From the NCBI GenBank assembly GCA_964589625.1, contig CAZPSH010000012.1:1-64000 (forward strand): 64,000 nt of DNA, read 5' to 3'. How positions within the stretch are numbered: the stretch's first letter is position 1; each line of letters starts with the position of its first letter. Below the pieces are notes generated by a model. That model saw only the letters and a list, made by a program, of their open reading frames with translations. It made no database searches and was not told where the DNA came from. This document shows positions 51,307 to 59,985 of this stretch, in pieces. Made by a program: the position numbers and the translations under genes. The stretch comes from JBFLVU01 sp964589625. Its GTDB lineage: Bacteria > Acidobacteriota > UBA4820 > DSQY01.

Positions 51307-52482
51307 ATGGCGGATGAAAAGGTCAAAACTCCACTTCTCGACGAACTGGAGAAGGGCCCGTGGCCGAGCTTTGTCAAGGAAATCAAGCAGGCCCGGAAGA
51401 TCAGCCCCATGAACGACGATCTGCTGGGCCAGCTCGAGCTCTCCTACGAGGAGAAGAAGGGCCACTGGAAGCACGGCGGCATCGTGGGCGTCATGGGCTA
51501 CGGCGGCGGAGTCATCGGCCGCTACAGCGATGTCCCTGAGAAGTTCCCCAGCGTGGCCCACTTTCACACGATGCGCGTGAACCAGCCCAGCGGGTGGTTT
51601 TACACGAGCAACGCCCTGAGGACCTTGTGCGACATTTGGGATCGCCACGGAAGCGGCCTCACGAACATGCACGGTTCCACGGGCGACATCATCTTCCTGG
51701 GCACCAAGACGGACGAACTGGAACCCACCTTCGCGGAGCTGGGCAAGGCGGGGTTCGACCTGGGCGGATCGGGTTCCTGCATGCGCACGCCCTCGGCCTG
51801 CGTGGGCCAGGCGCGGTGCGAATGGGCCTGCTACGACACGCTGAAGATGTGCAACGACATTACGCACGAATACCAGGACGAGCTCCACCGCCCGCCCTTC
51901 CCGTATAAGTTCAAATTCAAGTTCTCCGGGTGCCCCAACGACTGCGTGGCCTCCATTGCGCGCGCCGACTGCTCCGTCATCGGGACCTGGAAGGACGAGA
52001 TCCAGCAGGATGATGCGGCCGTGGCGGAGTACGCCAAGACCGTGAACATCCAGAAGGACGTCTGCGACCGGTGCCCTTCGAGGTGCATGGCCTGGGACGG
52101 CAAGAAGCTCTCCATCGAAAACCACGACTGCGTGCGCTGCATGCACTGCATCAACGTGATGCCCAAGGCCCTCCGCCCCGGCAAAGAGCGAGGCGCGACG
52201 ATCCTCATCGGCGCCAAGGCCCCCATCGTCCAGGGTGCCCTGCTCTCCTCCGTCCTCGTCCCCTTCGTCCCCGCGGACGAACTCATGGACACCCTCAAGG
52301 AGCTCACCTCCCGCATTTGGGAGTTCTGGGACGAGTACGGCAAGAACCGCGAGCGCGTCGGCGAACTCATCCAGCGCGTGGGCATGTCCAACTTCCTTGA
52401 CGCCATCGGACTGGATCCGGTGCCCGAGATGATCACCGCGCCGAGGGACAACCCCTACATCTTCTTCAAGAAGGATGAGTAA
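51307..52482 (+). CDS. dsrA: Dissimilatory sulfite reductase alpha subunit
   Basis: 391 residues. With DsrB forms the siroheme enzyme that reduces sulfite to the DsrC-bound trisulfide. Visible features: substrate-site arginines in MRVNQPSGWFYTS and GSGLTNMHGSTGD, siroheme/[4Fe-4S] cysteines in GSCMRTPSACVGQARCEWACYDT and FSGCPNDCVASIARAD, and the inserted ferredoxin domain CDRCPSRCMAW ... CVRCMHCINVMPKAL. The length is slightly under the 410-440 usual for Desulfovibrio. Organisation with dsrD and aprBA supports the reductive type. Confidence 0.97.
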   Translation: MADEKVKTPLLDELEKGPWPSFVKEIKQARKISPMNDDLLGQLELSYEEKKGHWKHGGIVGVMGYGGGVIGRYSDVPEKFPSVAHFHTMRVNQPSGWFYTSNALRTLCDIWDRHGSGLTNMHGSTGDIIFLGTKTDELEPTFAELGKAGFDLGGSGSCMRTPSACVGQARCEWACYDTLKMCNDITHEYQDELHRPPFPYKFKFKFSGCPNDCVASIARADCSVIGTWKDEIQQDDAAVAEYAKTVNIQKDVCDRCPSRCMAWDGKKLSIENHDCVRCMHCINVMPKALRPGKERGATILIGAKAPIVQGALLSSVLVPFVPADELMDTLKELTSRIWEFWDEYGKNRERVGELIQRVGMSNFLDAIGLDPVPEMITAPRDNPYIFFKKDE

Positions 52483-52540
52483 GCGAGAAGCCTGGTCGTC
52501 GGTCGCGCTGCGGCCGACTCGTTCTTGAGGAGTCGAAACG

Positions 52541-53623
52541 ATGGCAGCCGAACCTGTGAAGCGGATCACGGACATCGGTCCTCCGCATTTTGAGAAATTC
52601 CTCCACCCGGTCATCAAGAAGAACTACGGCCAGTGGAAGTACCACGAGTCCATGGGTGCCGGAATCTACTTCCACGTGGCCGAATCGGGAGACAAGATCT
52701 ACAGCGTGCGCGCGGGCTCTCCGCGCCTCCTGAGCACCCAGAGCATCCGTCTCTTCGCGGACCTCGCCGAAAAATACAGCGGCGGGTACCTGCGCTTCAC
52801 GAGCCGGAACAACGTTGAATTCCTGCTCGACAACCCTGCCAACATCGAGCCCCTGAAGAAGGAGCTCGCGGCCAACGGATTCCCCGTGGGCGGGACGAAC
52901 AACGCCATCAGCAACATCGTCCACACGCAGGGCTGGGTGCACTGCCACTCGTCCGCCACGGACGCGTCGGGCATCGTCAAGTGCGTCATGGACGCCCTCA
53001 TCGACCGCTTCACCAATGAGAACCTCCCGAGCAAGCTGCGCATCGCGTTGGCTTGCTGCCTGAACATGTGTGGCGCCGTACACTGCTCCGACATCGCCAT
53101 CCTCGGCGTGCACCGCAGGCCCCCGAAGACCCAGCACGACATCCTGCCCAAGGTCTGCGAGATCCCGACCCTGATCGCCTCCTGCCCTACGGGCGCCATC
53201 CGTCCGGCCACCGTGGAGGGCAAGCAGTCCGTCGAGGTCGTGGAAGAGCAGTGCATGTACTGCGCCAACTGCTACACGGTGTGCCCGGCCATGCCCCTGA
53301 ACGACCCCGAGAACGACGGCCTGTCGATTTGGGTCGGCGGCAAGGTGAGCAACGCGCGCAGCACGCCGAAGTTCTCCAAGCTGGCCATCCCCTTCATCCC
53401 GAACAACCCGCCGCGCTGGCCCGAGGTGGTGGAGGCGGTGGTAAACATCGTCGAGGTGTACGCGAAGAACGCCCGCAAGTACGAGCGCATGGGCGAGTGG
53501 ATCGAGCGCGTTGGTTGGCCCCGCTTCTTCGAGCTGACTGGCATCCCCTTCACGCGCTACCACATTGACGACTTCAAGAACGCGGGTCTGACCTACGCCC
53601 GCTCGACGCACATCAAGTTCTAG
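52541..53623 (+). CDS. dsrB: Dissimilatory sulfite reductase beta subunit
   Basis: 360 residues. Carries the catalytically active siroheme site: GSPRLLSTQSIRLFADLAEKY, TSRNNVEFLLDN, GTNNAISNIVHTQGWVHCHSS, the ALACCLNMCGAVHCSDIAI cluster region, and a ferredoxin domain EEQCMYCANCYTVCPAMPL. Length typical. Ribosome site GAGGAGTCG upstream; 58 bp after dsrA. Confidence 0.97.
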   Translation: MAAEPVKRITDIGPPHFEKFLHPVIKKNYGQWKYHESMGAGIYFHVAESGDKIYSVRAGSPRLLSTQSIRLFADLAEKYSGGYLRFTSRNNVEFLLDNPANIEPLKKELAANGFPVGGTNNAISNIVHTQGWVHCHSSATDASGIVKCVMDALIDRFTNENLPSKLRIALACCLNMCGAVHCSDIAILGVHRRPPKTQHDILPKVCEIPTLIASCPTGAIRPATVEGKQSVEVVEEQCMYCANCYTVCPAMPLNDPENDGLSIWVGGKVSNARSTPKFSKLAIPFIPNNPPRWPEVVEAVVNIVEVYAKNARKYERMGEWIERVGWPRFFELTGIPFTRYHIDDFKNAGLTYARSTHIKF

Positions 53624-53684
53624 CGTGAGGAGCGCGGGGGAGGGCCGCGGCCCTCTCCCAGCCTCTTCCGCACGGAGGCAAGAG

Positions 53685-53933
53685 ATGGCCGTTTCCACCG
53701 AACAGCTTGCCGAAGAGATGTTCCAAATGGTCCAGGAGACCATGGGGAAGAAGAACCTGAAGGCCGGCGACCTGACCAAGGCCATGATCGCGAAGTTCGG
53801 CGAGGGCGAGGTCACCAAGGACGACTGCAAGGCCGCCATCCGCATCCTCATGGACTCGGGCCGCTGCGTCTACAGCTACTTCGGGGGCAGTTACATCACG
53901 TTGCCGCACAAGGAGGGAGCCGCGCCGGAATGA
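53685..53933 (+). CDS. dsrD: DsrD, small winged-helix activator of DsrAB
   Basis: 82 residues, close to the 78 of Desulfovibrio DsrD. Winged-helix pattern with KNLKAGDLTKAM, DDCKAAIRILMDSGRCVYSYFGGSYI. DsrD is reported to activate DsrAB allosterically and is a marker of reductive dsr operons. GGAGG lies 6 bp before the ATG. Directly after dsrB. Confidence 0.92.
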   Translation: MAVSTEQLAEEMFQMVQETMGKKNLKAGDLTKAMIAKFGEGEVTKDDCKAAIRILMDSGRCVYSYFGGSYITLPHKEGAAPE

Positions 53934-53946
53934 TGTCCGGCCGAGC

Positions 53947-53972
53947 CGCGGGCGGGGGAGCGTCCCCGCCCG
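53947..53972 (+). terminator. Strong hairpin after dsrD
   Basis: GCGGGCGGGG with CCCCGCCCGC, 10 perfect GC pairs around a 6-base loop, 13 bp after dsrD. No T tract; probably a partial terminator or 3'-end stabiliser separating abundant dsrABD message from downstream genes. Confidence 0.5.
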
Positions 53973-54024
53973 CCCCGATGGCTGGTGGGGGGAGCGAGGG
54001 GGATCCACAAACAAGGAGGATCCG

Positions 54025-54459
54025 ATGACCGAGAAAGCCGCAGAAAACCTCCAGGAATTGGTGACGACCCTGAGGCGGTGGCAGGAGATCGAGACAGCGG
54101 CCATCCAGCACACGTCCATGATCATGGAAAAGACCCAAAACCCGCTGATCCGTATTGTGATGGAGATCATCCGCCAGGACTCCGCCATGCACAAGCGCGT
54201 TCAGCAAGTGATTCTGGACAGTCTGGAGAAGGAGGCGTTTTCTCTCACCCCCGAGGAACTGGCCGACATCTGGACCCTCATCGAAGAGCACGCCAAGATG
54301 GAGAAGGAGACCATCGAGCTCGCCGAGAAGGCTCAGAAGAACTGCCGCCTCTTCGTGCAGCGCCACCTTCTCTCGTACCTCATCCAAGACGAGCAGAAGC
54401 ACGACCGGCTCCTGAGCCAGCTCGAGGACTTCAAGCGGAAGATCTACCCCTACGCGTGA
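54025..54459 (+). CDS. Ferritin-like helical protein encoded between dsrD and dsrL
   Basis: 144 residues, almost wholly helical, readable as a four-helix bundle: helix 1 with EIETAAIQHTSMIMEK, helix 2 with IIRQDSAMHKRVQQVI, helix 3 with LIEEHAKMEKETIELAEKA, helix 4 with LIQDEQKHDRLLSQLEDF. Helix 4 keeps an ExxH motif (EQKH); helix 2 has D-x3-H where ExxH is expected, and acidic or His residues occur on helices 1 and 3. It could therefore bind iron like rubrerythrin/ferritin-like proteins, with altered ligands. AAGGAGGA sits upstream. I know no characterised homologue; its place inside the dsr operon suggests a role in DsrAB activity, iron or sulfide handling. Confidence 0.75.
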   Translation: MTEKAAENLQELVTTLRRWQEIETAAIQHTSMIMEKTQNPLIRIVMEIIRQDSAMHKRVQQVILDSLEKEAFSLTPEELADIWTLIEEHAKMEKETIELAEKAQKNCRLFVQRHLLSYLIQDEQKHDRLLSQLEDFKRKIYPYA

Positions 54460-54467
54460 CGGGGGGC

Positions 54468-54534
54468 GTGAACGGCGAACGGTGAACCGGGGATGGGGAC
54501 GTCCGGCTTCCGGGACCCCCCCTCCGCCGTTCAC
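54468..54534 (+). other. Long-range inverted repeat before dsrL
   Basis: GTGAACGGCG at 54468 pairs perfectly with CGCCGTTCAC at 54525, enclosing about 47 bases, and a near direct repeat (GAACGGCGAACGGTGAAC) adds alternative pairings. It fills the gap between the ferritin-like gene and dsrL. Confidence 0.35.
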
Positions 54535-54563
54535 CCTTTCGATTCACCGGGAAAGGAAACCCC

Positions 54564-56225
54564 ATGGGCCTGTTCAAGGAAGTGAAGAAGCCGGTCATCA
54601 AGTCGGGGCCCGCGTCGGGCGGAGAGATCAGCCCGCTCCGTCCGAGGTATCAGGTCAAGACGCCCCCGTGCATGGGCCACTGCCCGAGCGGAACGGACAT
54701 TCGAGCCTGGCTCACCACCATCGCCCAGGCCGAGGCCTACGGCCGCACGCCCGAACAGGCCTACGAAATCGCCTGGCGCAAGATCACGGACGTGAACCCC
54801 TTCCCGGCCACGTGCGGCCGCGTCTGCCCCCACCCCTGCGAAGACCACTGCAACCGGGGCGGTAAGGAGGGACCCGTCGCCATCAACGCGCTGGAGCGCT
54901 ACATCGGAGATTTCGGGCTCCAGAAGAACCTGGGCCTGGCCCGCCTCTCGGAGGAGAAGTACCCCGAGAAGGTGGCCGTCGTCGGCGCGGGCCCGGCCGG
55001 ACTCTCGTGCGCCTACCAGCTCGCCCGCCGGGGCTATTCCGTGACCGTTTTCGAGGCCTTCGGCAAGCCCGGCGGAATGCTCCGGTACGGGATTCCGAAA
55101 TACCGCCTTCCCCGTGAGGTCCTGGACGGAGAGATCCAGAAGATCCTGGACCTGGGCGTGGATCTGAGGTGCGGCACGGTCATCGGGAAGGACATTTCCA
55201 TCGACCAGCTCCGCAAGGACTACAAGGCCGTCTTCGTGGGCATCGGCGCCCACAAAGGGATCAAACTGCGCGTTCCCGGCGAGGATGCTCCGAACGTGTT
55301 CACGGGAACCGAGTTCCTGAACAGGGTCAATTCGGGCGAAGAGGTGAAGGTGGGCGGAAAAGTCCTCGTCATCGGAGGCGGGGACACGGCCATCGACGCG
55401 GCCCGCATCAGCAAACGGCTCGGCGCCGACGTGACGATCGTCTACCGCCGGACCCGCGCCGAGATGCCCGCCATCGCGCCCGAAATCGAGGGAGCCCTCG
55501 AGGAAGGTGTGGCGATCGAATACCTGGCCGCCCCGGTGGAGATCCTCGTGAAAGACGGCCTGGCCGTAGGAATGAAGTGCATCCGCATGGAGTTGGGCGA
55601 GCCCGACGCCTCCGGACGCCGCCGCCCGGTCCCGAAGGCGGGGAGCGAGTTCGACGTGGAGGCCACGGCCATCATCGCCGCCATCAGCCAGGAGCCCGCC
55701 TTCGACGGCTTCGAGATGCTCAAGGAGGGCAAGGACTGGATCAAGGTGGACGATTGGGGCAAGACCAAGGAGGACGGAATCTTCGCCGGCGGCGACAACG
55801 TGGAGCTGGGTCTCGTGACCATCGCCATCGCCCAGGGCCGCTTCGCCGCCGAGGCCATCGACGCCCGCTTCCGAGGCAAACCCCTGGAGCGGCCCCAGGC
55901 CCCTCCGATGGTGACCAAGGAAAAGATGAAGCTCGCCTGGTACAAGGAGGCACCCCGGAACGAGCGGTCCCACCTCTCCCCCGACCAGAGGGGAATGGAC
56001 ACGGAGATCGAGCAGGGGCTTAACGAGGAGCAGGTCCTCGCCGAAGCGGGACGGTGCATGTCCTGCGGCCTCTGTATGGACTGCGAGACCTGCTGGATGT
56101 ACTGCACCAACAGCTGCTTCGTCAAGCTGCCCAAGGGCGAGCATTACAAGATCAAGCTGGAACTGTGCAACGGTTGCAAGAAGTGCGCCGAGGAGTGCCC
56201 CTGCGGGTACATCGACATGGTGTAG
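54564..56225 (+). CDS. dsrL: Iron-sulfur flavoprotein DsrL (NAD(P)H-linked oxidoreductase)
   Basis: 553 residues, GltD-like. N-terminal Cys motifs (CMGHCPSGTDI; CGRVCPHPCEDHC), FAD site VAVVGAGPAGLSCAYQLARRG (about residues 138-155), NAD(P) site VLVIGGGDTAIDAARI, and a C-terminal ferredoxin part (CMSCGLCMDCETCWMYC; CNGCKKCAEECPCGY). In sulfur oxidisers DsrL passes electrons from DsrAB to NAD+; the shorter forms that co-occur with dsrD are thought to run the other way, from NADH to DsrAB. The length and dsrD linkage place this protein with those shorter forms (inference). Confidence 0.9.
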   Translation: MGLFKEVKKPVIKSGPASGGEISPLRPRYQVKTPPCMGHCPSGTDIRAWLTTIAQAEAYGRTPEQAYEIAWRKITDVNPFPATCGRVCPHPCEDHCNRGGKEGPVAINALERYIGDFGLQKNLGLARLSEEKYPEKVAVVGAGPAGLSCAYQLARRGYSVTVFEAFGKPGGMLRYGIPKYRLPREVLDGEIQKILDLGVDLRCGTVIGKDISIDQLRKDYKAVFVGIGAHKGIKLRVPGEDAPNVFTGTEFLNRVNSGEEVKVGGKVLVIGGGDTAIDAARISKRLGADVTIVYRRTRAEMPAIAPEIEGALEEGVAIEYLAAPVEILVKDGLAVGMKCIRMELGEPDASGRRRPVPKAGSEFDVEATAIIAAISQEPAFDGFEMLKEGKDWIKVDDWGKTKEDGIFAGGDNVELGLVTIAIAQGRFAAEAIDARFRGKPLERPQAPPMVTKEKMKLAWYKEAPRNERSHLSPDQRGMDTEIEQGLNEEQVLAEAGRCMSCGLCMDCETCWMYCTNSCFVKLPKGEHYKIKLELCNGCKKCAEECPCGYIDMV

Positions 56226-56370
56226 GGGAGGCCGAAGCGGAATTGGAATCGTACGGGTTGAGCGCGGGGAAGGATGCCTGGAGTTCCGGCGGCCGGCCGC
56301 GGGGGCTCCGGTGCCCGACGCTCAGTGAGAGATGCAACCAGCCGGACTTGCGGCAGAGGAGGTACAGACC

Positions 56371-56688
56371 GTGCCGACCATCGAACTGAACGGACACAGC
56401 TACGTGGTGGATGAGGACGGGTTCCTGGAAGATCCCGGCATTTGGAACGAGGAAGTGGCGAAGGATTTCGCCCTCACCGAGGGCGTCGAGGAACTCACCG
56501 AAGAGCACTGGAAGATGATCCACTACCTGAGGAACTACTACCTCCAGTTCGGGATCGCCCCCATGATCCGCAAGCTCTGCAAGGAGACCGGTTTCCCGCT
56601 CAACAAGGTGTACGAACTCTTCCCCTCCGGTCCGGCCAAGGGCGCCTGCAAGCTCGCCGGCCTCCCGAAGCCGACGGGGTGCGTGTAA
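56371..56688 (+). CDS. dsrC: Sulfur carrier DsrC
   Basis: 105 residues, exactly the Desulfovibrio DsrC length when started at GTG (GAGGAGGT seven bases upstream); an ATG 39 bases earlier would add a non-homologous lead. The C-terminal arm KGACKLAGLPKPTGCV contains both redox cysteines, C93 and C104, so it is a true DsrC and not a TusE- or RspA-like relative. DsrAB loads sulfite-derived sulfur between them as a trisulfide, which DsrMKJOP reduces. Confidence 0.96.
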   Translation: MPTIELNGHSYVVDEDGFLEDPGIWNEEVAKDFALTEGVEELTEEHWKMIHYLRNYYLQFGIAPMIRKLCKETGFPLNKVYELFPSGPAKGACKLAGLPKPTGCV

Positions 56689-56702
56689 GAGGAATGGGGG
56701 GA

Positions 56703-56778
56703 GGTCCGCGGCGCCCGGGGGGGTGACGCCGCCGGACCCCACGCCGCGGTGGGGGGGCCAAAAGCCCCCTTGCCGCGG
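56703..56778 (+). terminator. Double hairpin after dsrC
   Basis: First hairpin: GGTCCGCGGCG with CGCCGCCGGACC (one bulge). Second: CCGCGG plus GGGGG with CCCCC plus CCGCGG. Both follow dsrC within 100 bp, without a T tract. Likely the 3' boundary of the dsrL-dsrC message, with read-through to the dsrM group. Confidence 0.5.
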
Positions 56779-56813
56779 CCTCACGCGGCGGAACGAGGGG
56801 GGCGGGGGGCCTC

Positions 56814-57338
56814 ATGGGGATCCTGTCGGAACTCGCGGAGAAAAGGGCGGCGCTGATCGAGGCGTGGGGGGACGCCGTCCTCCAGGCCTACCCGGAGCAG
56901 ACCGGGCGCTTCCTCCGCGAGGTCAAGGACCCCTTCAGCAATCCCGTGGGGGCGACGCTCCGCGAGAACCTTCCGGTCGTCTTCGACGCCCTCCTGGGGC
57001 GCTCGCCGGAGGCGCAGGCCGAGGAGTCCCTCGACCGCATCGTCCGACTGAGGGCCGTGCAGGACTTTACCGCCGGACAGGCGGTTGGGTTCGTGTACCT
57101 GCTCAAGAGGATCCTTCGGCGGGAGATGGCCGACGCGGCTCGCGCCGACGCGGATGGCTGGGCCCAACTCGACGACGAACTCGACGCTCTCTCCGTGCGC
57201 GCCTTCGAGGCCTTCGTCCGCTGCCGGGAAAAGATCTTCGAAATCAAGGCCGACCAGGCCAGGCGCCGGGTCTTTGTGCTCGAAAGACGCTTCGCGGCGG
57301 CGCCGCCCGATCCGGAGGGAGAAGGAGAAACGAAGTGA
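56814..57338 (+). CDS. RsbRD N-terminal-domain-like protein before dsrMKJOP
   Basis: 174 residues, helical. The opening LSELAEKRAALIEAWGDAVLQAYP and the DFTAGQAVGFVYLLKRILRREM helix fit the RsbRD N-terminal (non-heme globin-like) domain family. No STAS domain follows, unlike RsbR stressosome proteins. Located 34 bp before dsrM on the same strand, so it is probably co-expressed; a sensory or assembly role for the Dsr membrane complex is possible but not shown. Confidence 0.7.
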   Translation: MGILSELAEKRAALIEAWGDAVLQAYPEQTGRFLREVKDPFSNPVGATLRENLPVVFDALLGRSPEAQAEESLDRIVRLRAVQDFTAGQAVGFVYLLKRILRREMADAARADADGWAQLDDELDALSVRAFEAFVRCREKIFEIKADQARRRVFVLERRFAAAPPDPEGEGETK

Positions 57339-57372
57339 CCGCACACCCGAATGTCAAGCGAGGTGATGGTCC

Positions 57373-58365
57373 ATGAACGTCCTCATCGCATTCGCGCTCG
57401 TGGCGCTCCTCTCGGCGGCCGCCTTCCTCGGCGGGACGTCCGCGGGGTTGCGAACGCTCTTCGGCGTATACCTTCCGTACGCCGCGGTGGCCGTTTTTCT
57501 CGTGGGGGTGATCCTCAAGATCCTGGCCTGGGCCAAGGTGCCCGTGCCCTTCCGCATCCCCACCACCTGCGGCCAGCAGAAGAGCCTGCCCTGGGTCAAG
57601 CACTCCCGCCTCGAAAGCCCCTTCACCTTCCTGGGCGTGGTGGGGCGGATGGCCCTCGAGGTCCTCCTGTTCCGGTCGCTTTTCCGGAACACCAAGGTGG
57701 AATTGAGGGAGGGCCCCCGTCTCGTCTACGGAGAGGAAAAGTGGCTCTGGCTGGCGGCCATGGCCTTTCATTGGTCCTTCCTCGTGGTCTTTGTGCGGCA
57801 TCTCCGGTTCTTCATGGAGCCCGTGCCGTGGCTGATCGGGCTCGTGGAGACGGCGGACTCCTTCTTCCAGATCGGGGCCCCCATCCTCTACCTTACGGAC
57901 CTTTTCATCCTCGCGGCGCTGGCGTACCTGCTGTTCAGGAGGCTCTACGATCCCCAGGTCCGCTACCTTTCCCTCCTGGCGGACTACTTTCCGCTCCTGC
58001 TCCTGATCGGCCTGTGCGGTACGGGCGCGCTCATGCGGTACTTCACGCGGGTGGACATCGTGGGGATCAAGGAACTGGCCATGGGGCTGGTGACCTTCAA
58101 GCCGGTGGTGCCGCAGACCGTGGGACCGCTCTTCTTCGTCCACCTCTTCCTCCTTTCGGTGCTCATCGCCTACTTCCCCTTCAGCAAGCTCATGCACCTG
58201 GGCGGCGTCTTCCTAAGCCCCACGAGGAACCTCGCCAACAACAACAGGGCGAAGCGGCATGTGAACCCCTGGAACTACCCCGTGAAGGTCCACACCTATG
58301 CGGAGTGGGAGGAGGAGTTCCACGACAAGATCAAGATGGCGGGGCTCCCGCTGGACAAGGAGTGA
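57373..58365 (+). CDS. dsrM: DsrMKJOP complex subunit DsrM (heme b membrane protein)
   Basis: 330 residues, NarI/HdrE-like, about six transmembrane helices with histidines in AFHWSFLVVFVRHLRFF and FFVHLFLLSVLIAYFPFSKLMH that can bind two b hemes. It oxidises menaquinol and hands electrons to DsrK. GAGGTGATGG upstream; four-base gap to dsrK. Confidence 0.94.
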   Translation: MNVLIAFALVALLSAAAFLGGTSAGLRTLFGVYLPYAAVAVFLVGVILKILAWAKVPVPFRIPTTCGQQKSLPWVKHSRLESPFTFLGVVGRMALEVLLFRSLFRNTKVELREGPRLVYGEEKWLWLAAMAFHWSFLVVFVRHLRFFMEPVPWLIGLVETADSFFQIGAPILYLTDLFILAALAYLLFRRLYDPQVRYLSLLADYFPLLLLIGLCGTGALMRYFTRVDIVGIKELAMGLVTFKPVVPQTVGPLFFVHLFLLSVLIAYFPFSKLMHLGGVFLSPTRNLANNNRAKRHVNPWNYPVKVHTYAEWEEEFHDKIKMAGLPLDKE

Positions 58366-58368
58366 GCC

Positions 58369-59985
58369 ATGGCCGAACAGCATCCCACCCACGAACAGCT
58401 CACGCACATCAACTACAAGCCCCCCAAGCGCGGCTGGATGGACCCCAAGGTGGAGTTCCGCCGCGGGACCTACTGCTACAGCGCCCTCCCCAAGAGCATG
58501 GCCTACGTGGACCTGCCCAACCCCCGGGTCTGGCAGCCCCACGACGAGGACTGGAAGCTCCCGCCGGACTGGCAGAAGATCATTCTGGACGGCATGAAGG
58601 ATCGCCTCGAAAAGTACCGCTCTTTCCGCCTCTTCATGGACATCTGCGTCCGCTGCGGGGCCTGCGCCGACAAGTGCCACTTCTACGTGGGTTCGGGTGA
58701 CCCCAAGAACATGCCCGTCCTGCGGGCCGAACTCATCCGGTCGGTCTACCGCCGGTACTTCACGCCGGCGGGCAAGATGCTCGGCGGCCTGGCGGGCGGC
58801 CGCGAACTGACGGTGGACGTTCTCAAGGAGTGGTTCTACTACTTCTACCAGTGCACCGAGTGCCGGCGATGCTCGGTCTTCTGCCCCTACGGCATCGACA
58901 CGGCCGAGGTTACCATGATCGGACGCGAGTTACTCAACCTGGTGGGGTGCAACATCAACTGGGTGGTGGACCCGGTAGCGAACTGCTTCCGCACGGGCAA
59001 CCACCTGGGCATCCAGCCTCACGGTTTCGTGGATTCCATCGCCATGGCCTGTGACGACATCGCCGACATCACCGGGATCCGCATCGATCCCCCCATCAAC
59101 CGGAAGGGCGCGAAGATCCTTTTCGTGGCGCCTTCGGCCGATTATTTCGCCTCGCCCCACTATTACACCCTCATGGGATACCTCATGCTCTTCAAGGAGC
59201 TGGACCTCGACTACACGTGGAGCGCCTACGCGGGCGAGGGCGGAAACTTCGGGCTCTTCACGAGCCACGAGATGATCAAGCGCCTCAACCACAAGATCTA
59301 CCACGAGGCGGAGCGCCTGGGCGTCAAGTGGATCCTCGGCGGGGAATGCGGCCACATGTGGCGGGTCATGCACCAGTACATGGACACCATGAACGGCCCG
59401 GCCGACTTCCTGGAGGTCCCGAAGTCTCCCATCACGGGAACCGTCTTCGAGAACGCCAAGTCCACGAAGATGGTCCACATCACGGAATTCACGGCGGACC
59501 TCATCAAACACGGGAAGCTCAAACTCGACCCGAGCCGGAACGACCACTGGAACGTCACTTTCCACGACTCCTGCAATCCCGCGCGGGCCATGGGCCTCCT
59601 CGAGGAACCGCGGTACGTGATTCGGAACACGTGCAGGAAGTTCCACGAGATGCCCGAGAACACGATTCGCGAGCAGACCTTCTGCTGCGGCTCCGGCGCC
59701 GGGCTCGGCACCGACGAGAACTTCGAGATGCGCATGCGAGGAGGATTCCCGAGGGCAAACGCCGTGCGCTTCGTGCACGACCGGCACGGCGTGAATATGC
59801 TCTCCTGCATCTGCGCCATCGACAAGGCCAACCTCTCGGCCCTCATGGAATACTGGGTGCCCGAAGTTCAGGTGGGGGGCATCCACGAATTCGTGGGCAA
59901 CGCCCTCGTGATGAAAGGAGAGACGGAACGGACCCAGGACCTGCGGCTCACGCCGCTGAGGGGAAAGGAGGAAGCCCATGCGTGA
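58369..59985 (+). CDS. dsrK: DsrMKJOP complex subunit DsrK (HdrD-like)
   Basis: 538 residues, cytoplasmic. Two [4Fe-4S] motifs (CVRCGACADKCHFY; CTECRRCSVFCPYG) and CCG-domain cysteines (FHDSCNPAR; FCCGSGAGLG) that form the noncubane catalytic cluster as in heterodisulfide reductase. It is the site where the DsrC trisulfide is reduced. Overlaps dsrJ by 8 bases. Confidence 0.95.
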   Translation: MAEQHPTHEQLTHINYKPPKRGWMDPKVEFRRGTYCYSALPKSMAYVDLPNPRVWQPHDEDWKLPPDWQKIILDGMKDRLEKYRSFRLFMDICVRCGACADKCHFYVGSGDPKNMPVLRAELIRSVYRRYFTPAGKMLGGLAGGRELTVDVLKEWFYYFYQCTECRRCSVFCPYGIDTAEVTMIGRELLNLVGCNINWVVDPVANCFRTGNHLGIQPHGFVDSIAMACDDIADITGIRIDPPINRKGAKILFVAPSADYFASPHYYTLMGYLMLFKELDLDYTWSAYAGEGGNFGLFTSHEMIKRLNHKIYHEAERLGVKWILGGECGHMWRVMHQYMDTMNGPADFLEVPKSPITGTVFENAKSTKMVHITEFTADLIKHGKLKLDPSRNDHWNVTFHDSCNPARAMGLLEEPRYVIRNTCRKFHEMPENTIREQTFCCGSGAGLGTDENFEMRMRGGFPRANAVRFVHDRHGVNMLSCICAIDKANLSALMEYWVPEVQVGGIHEFVGNALVMKGETERTQDLRLTPLRGKEEAHA

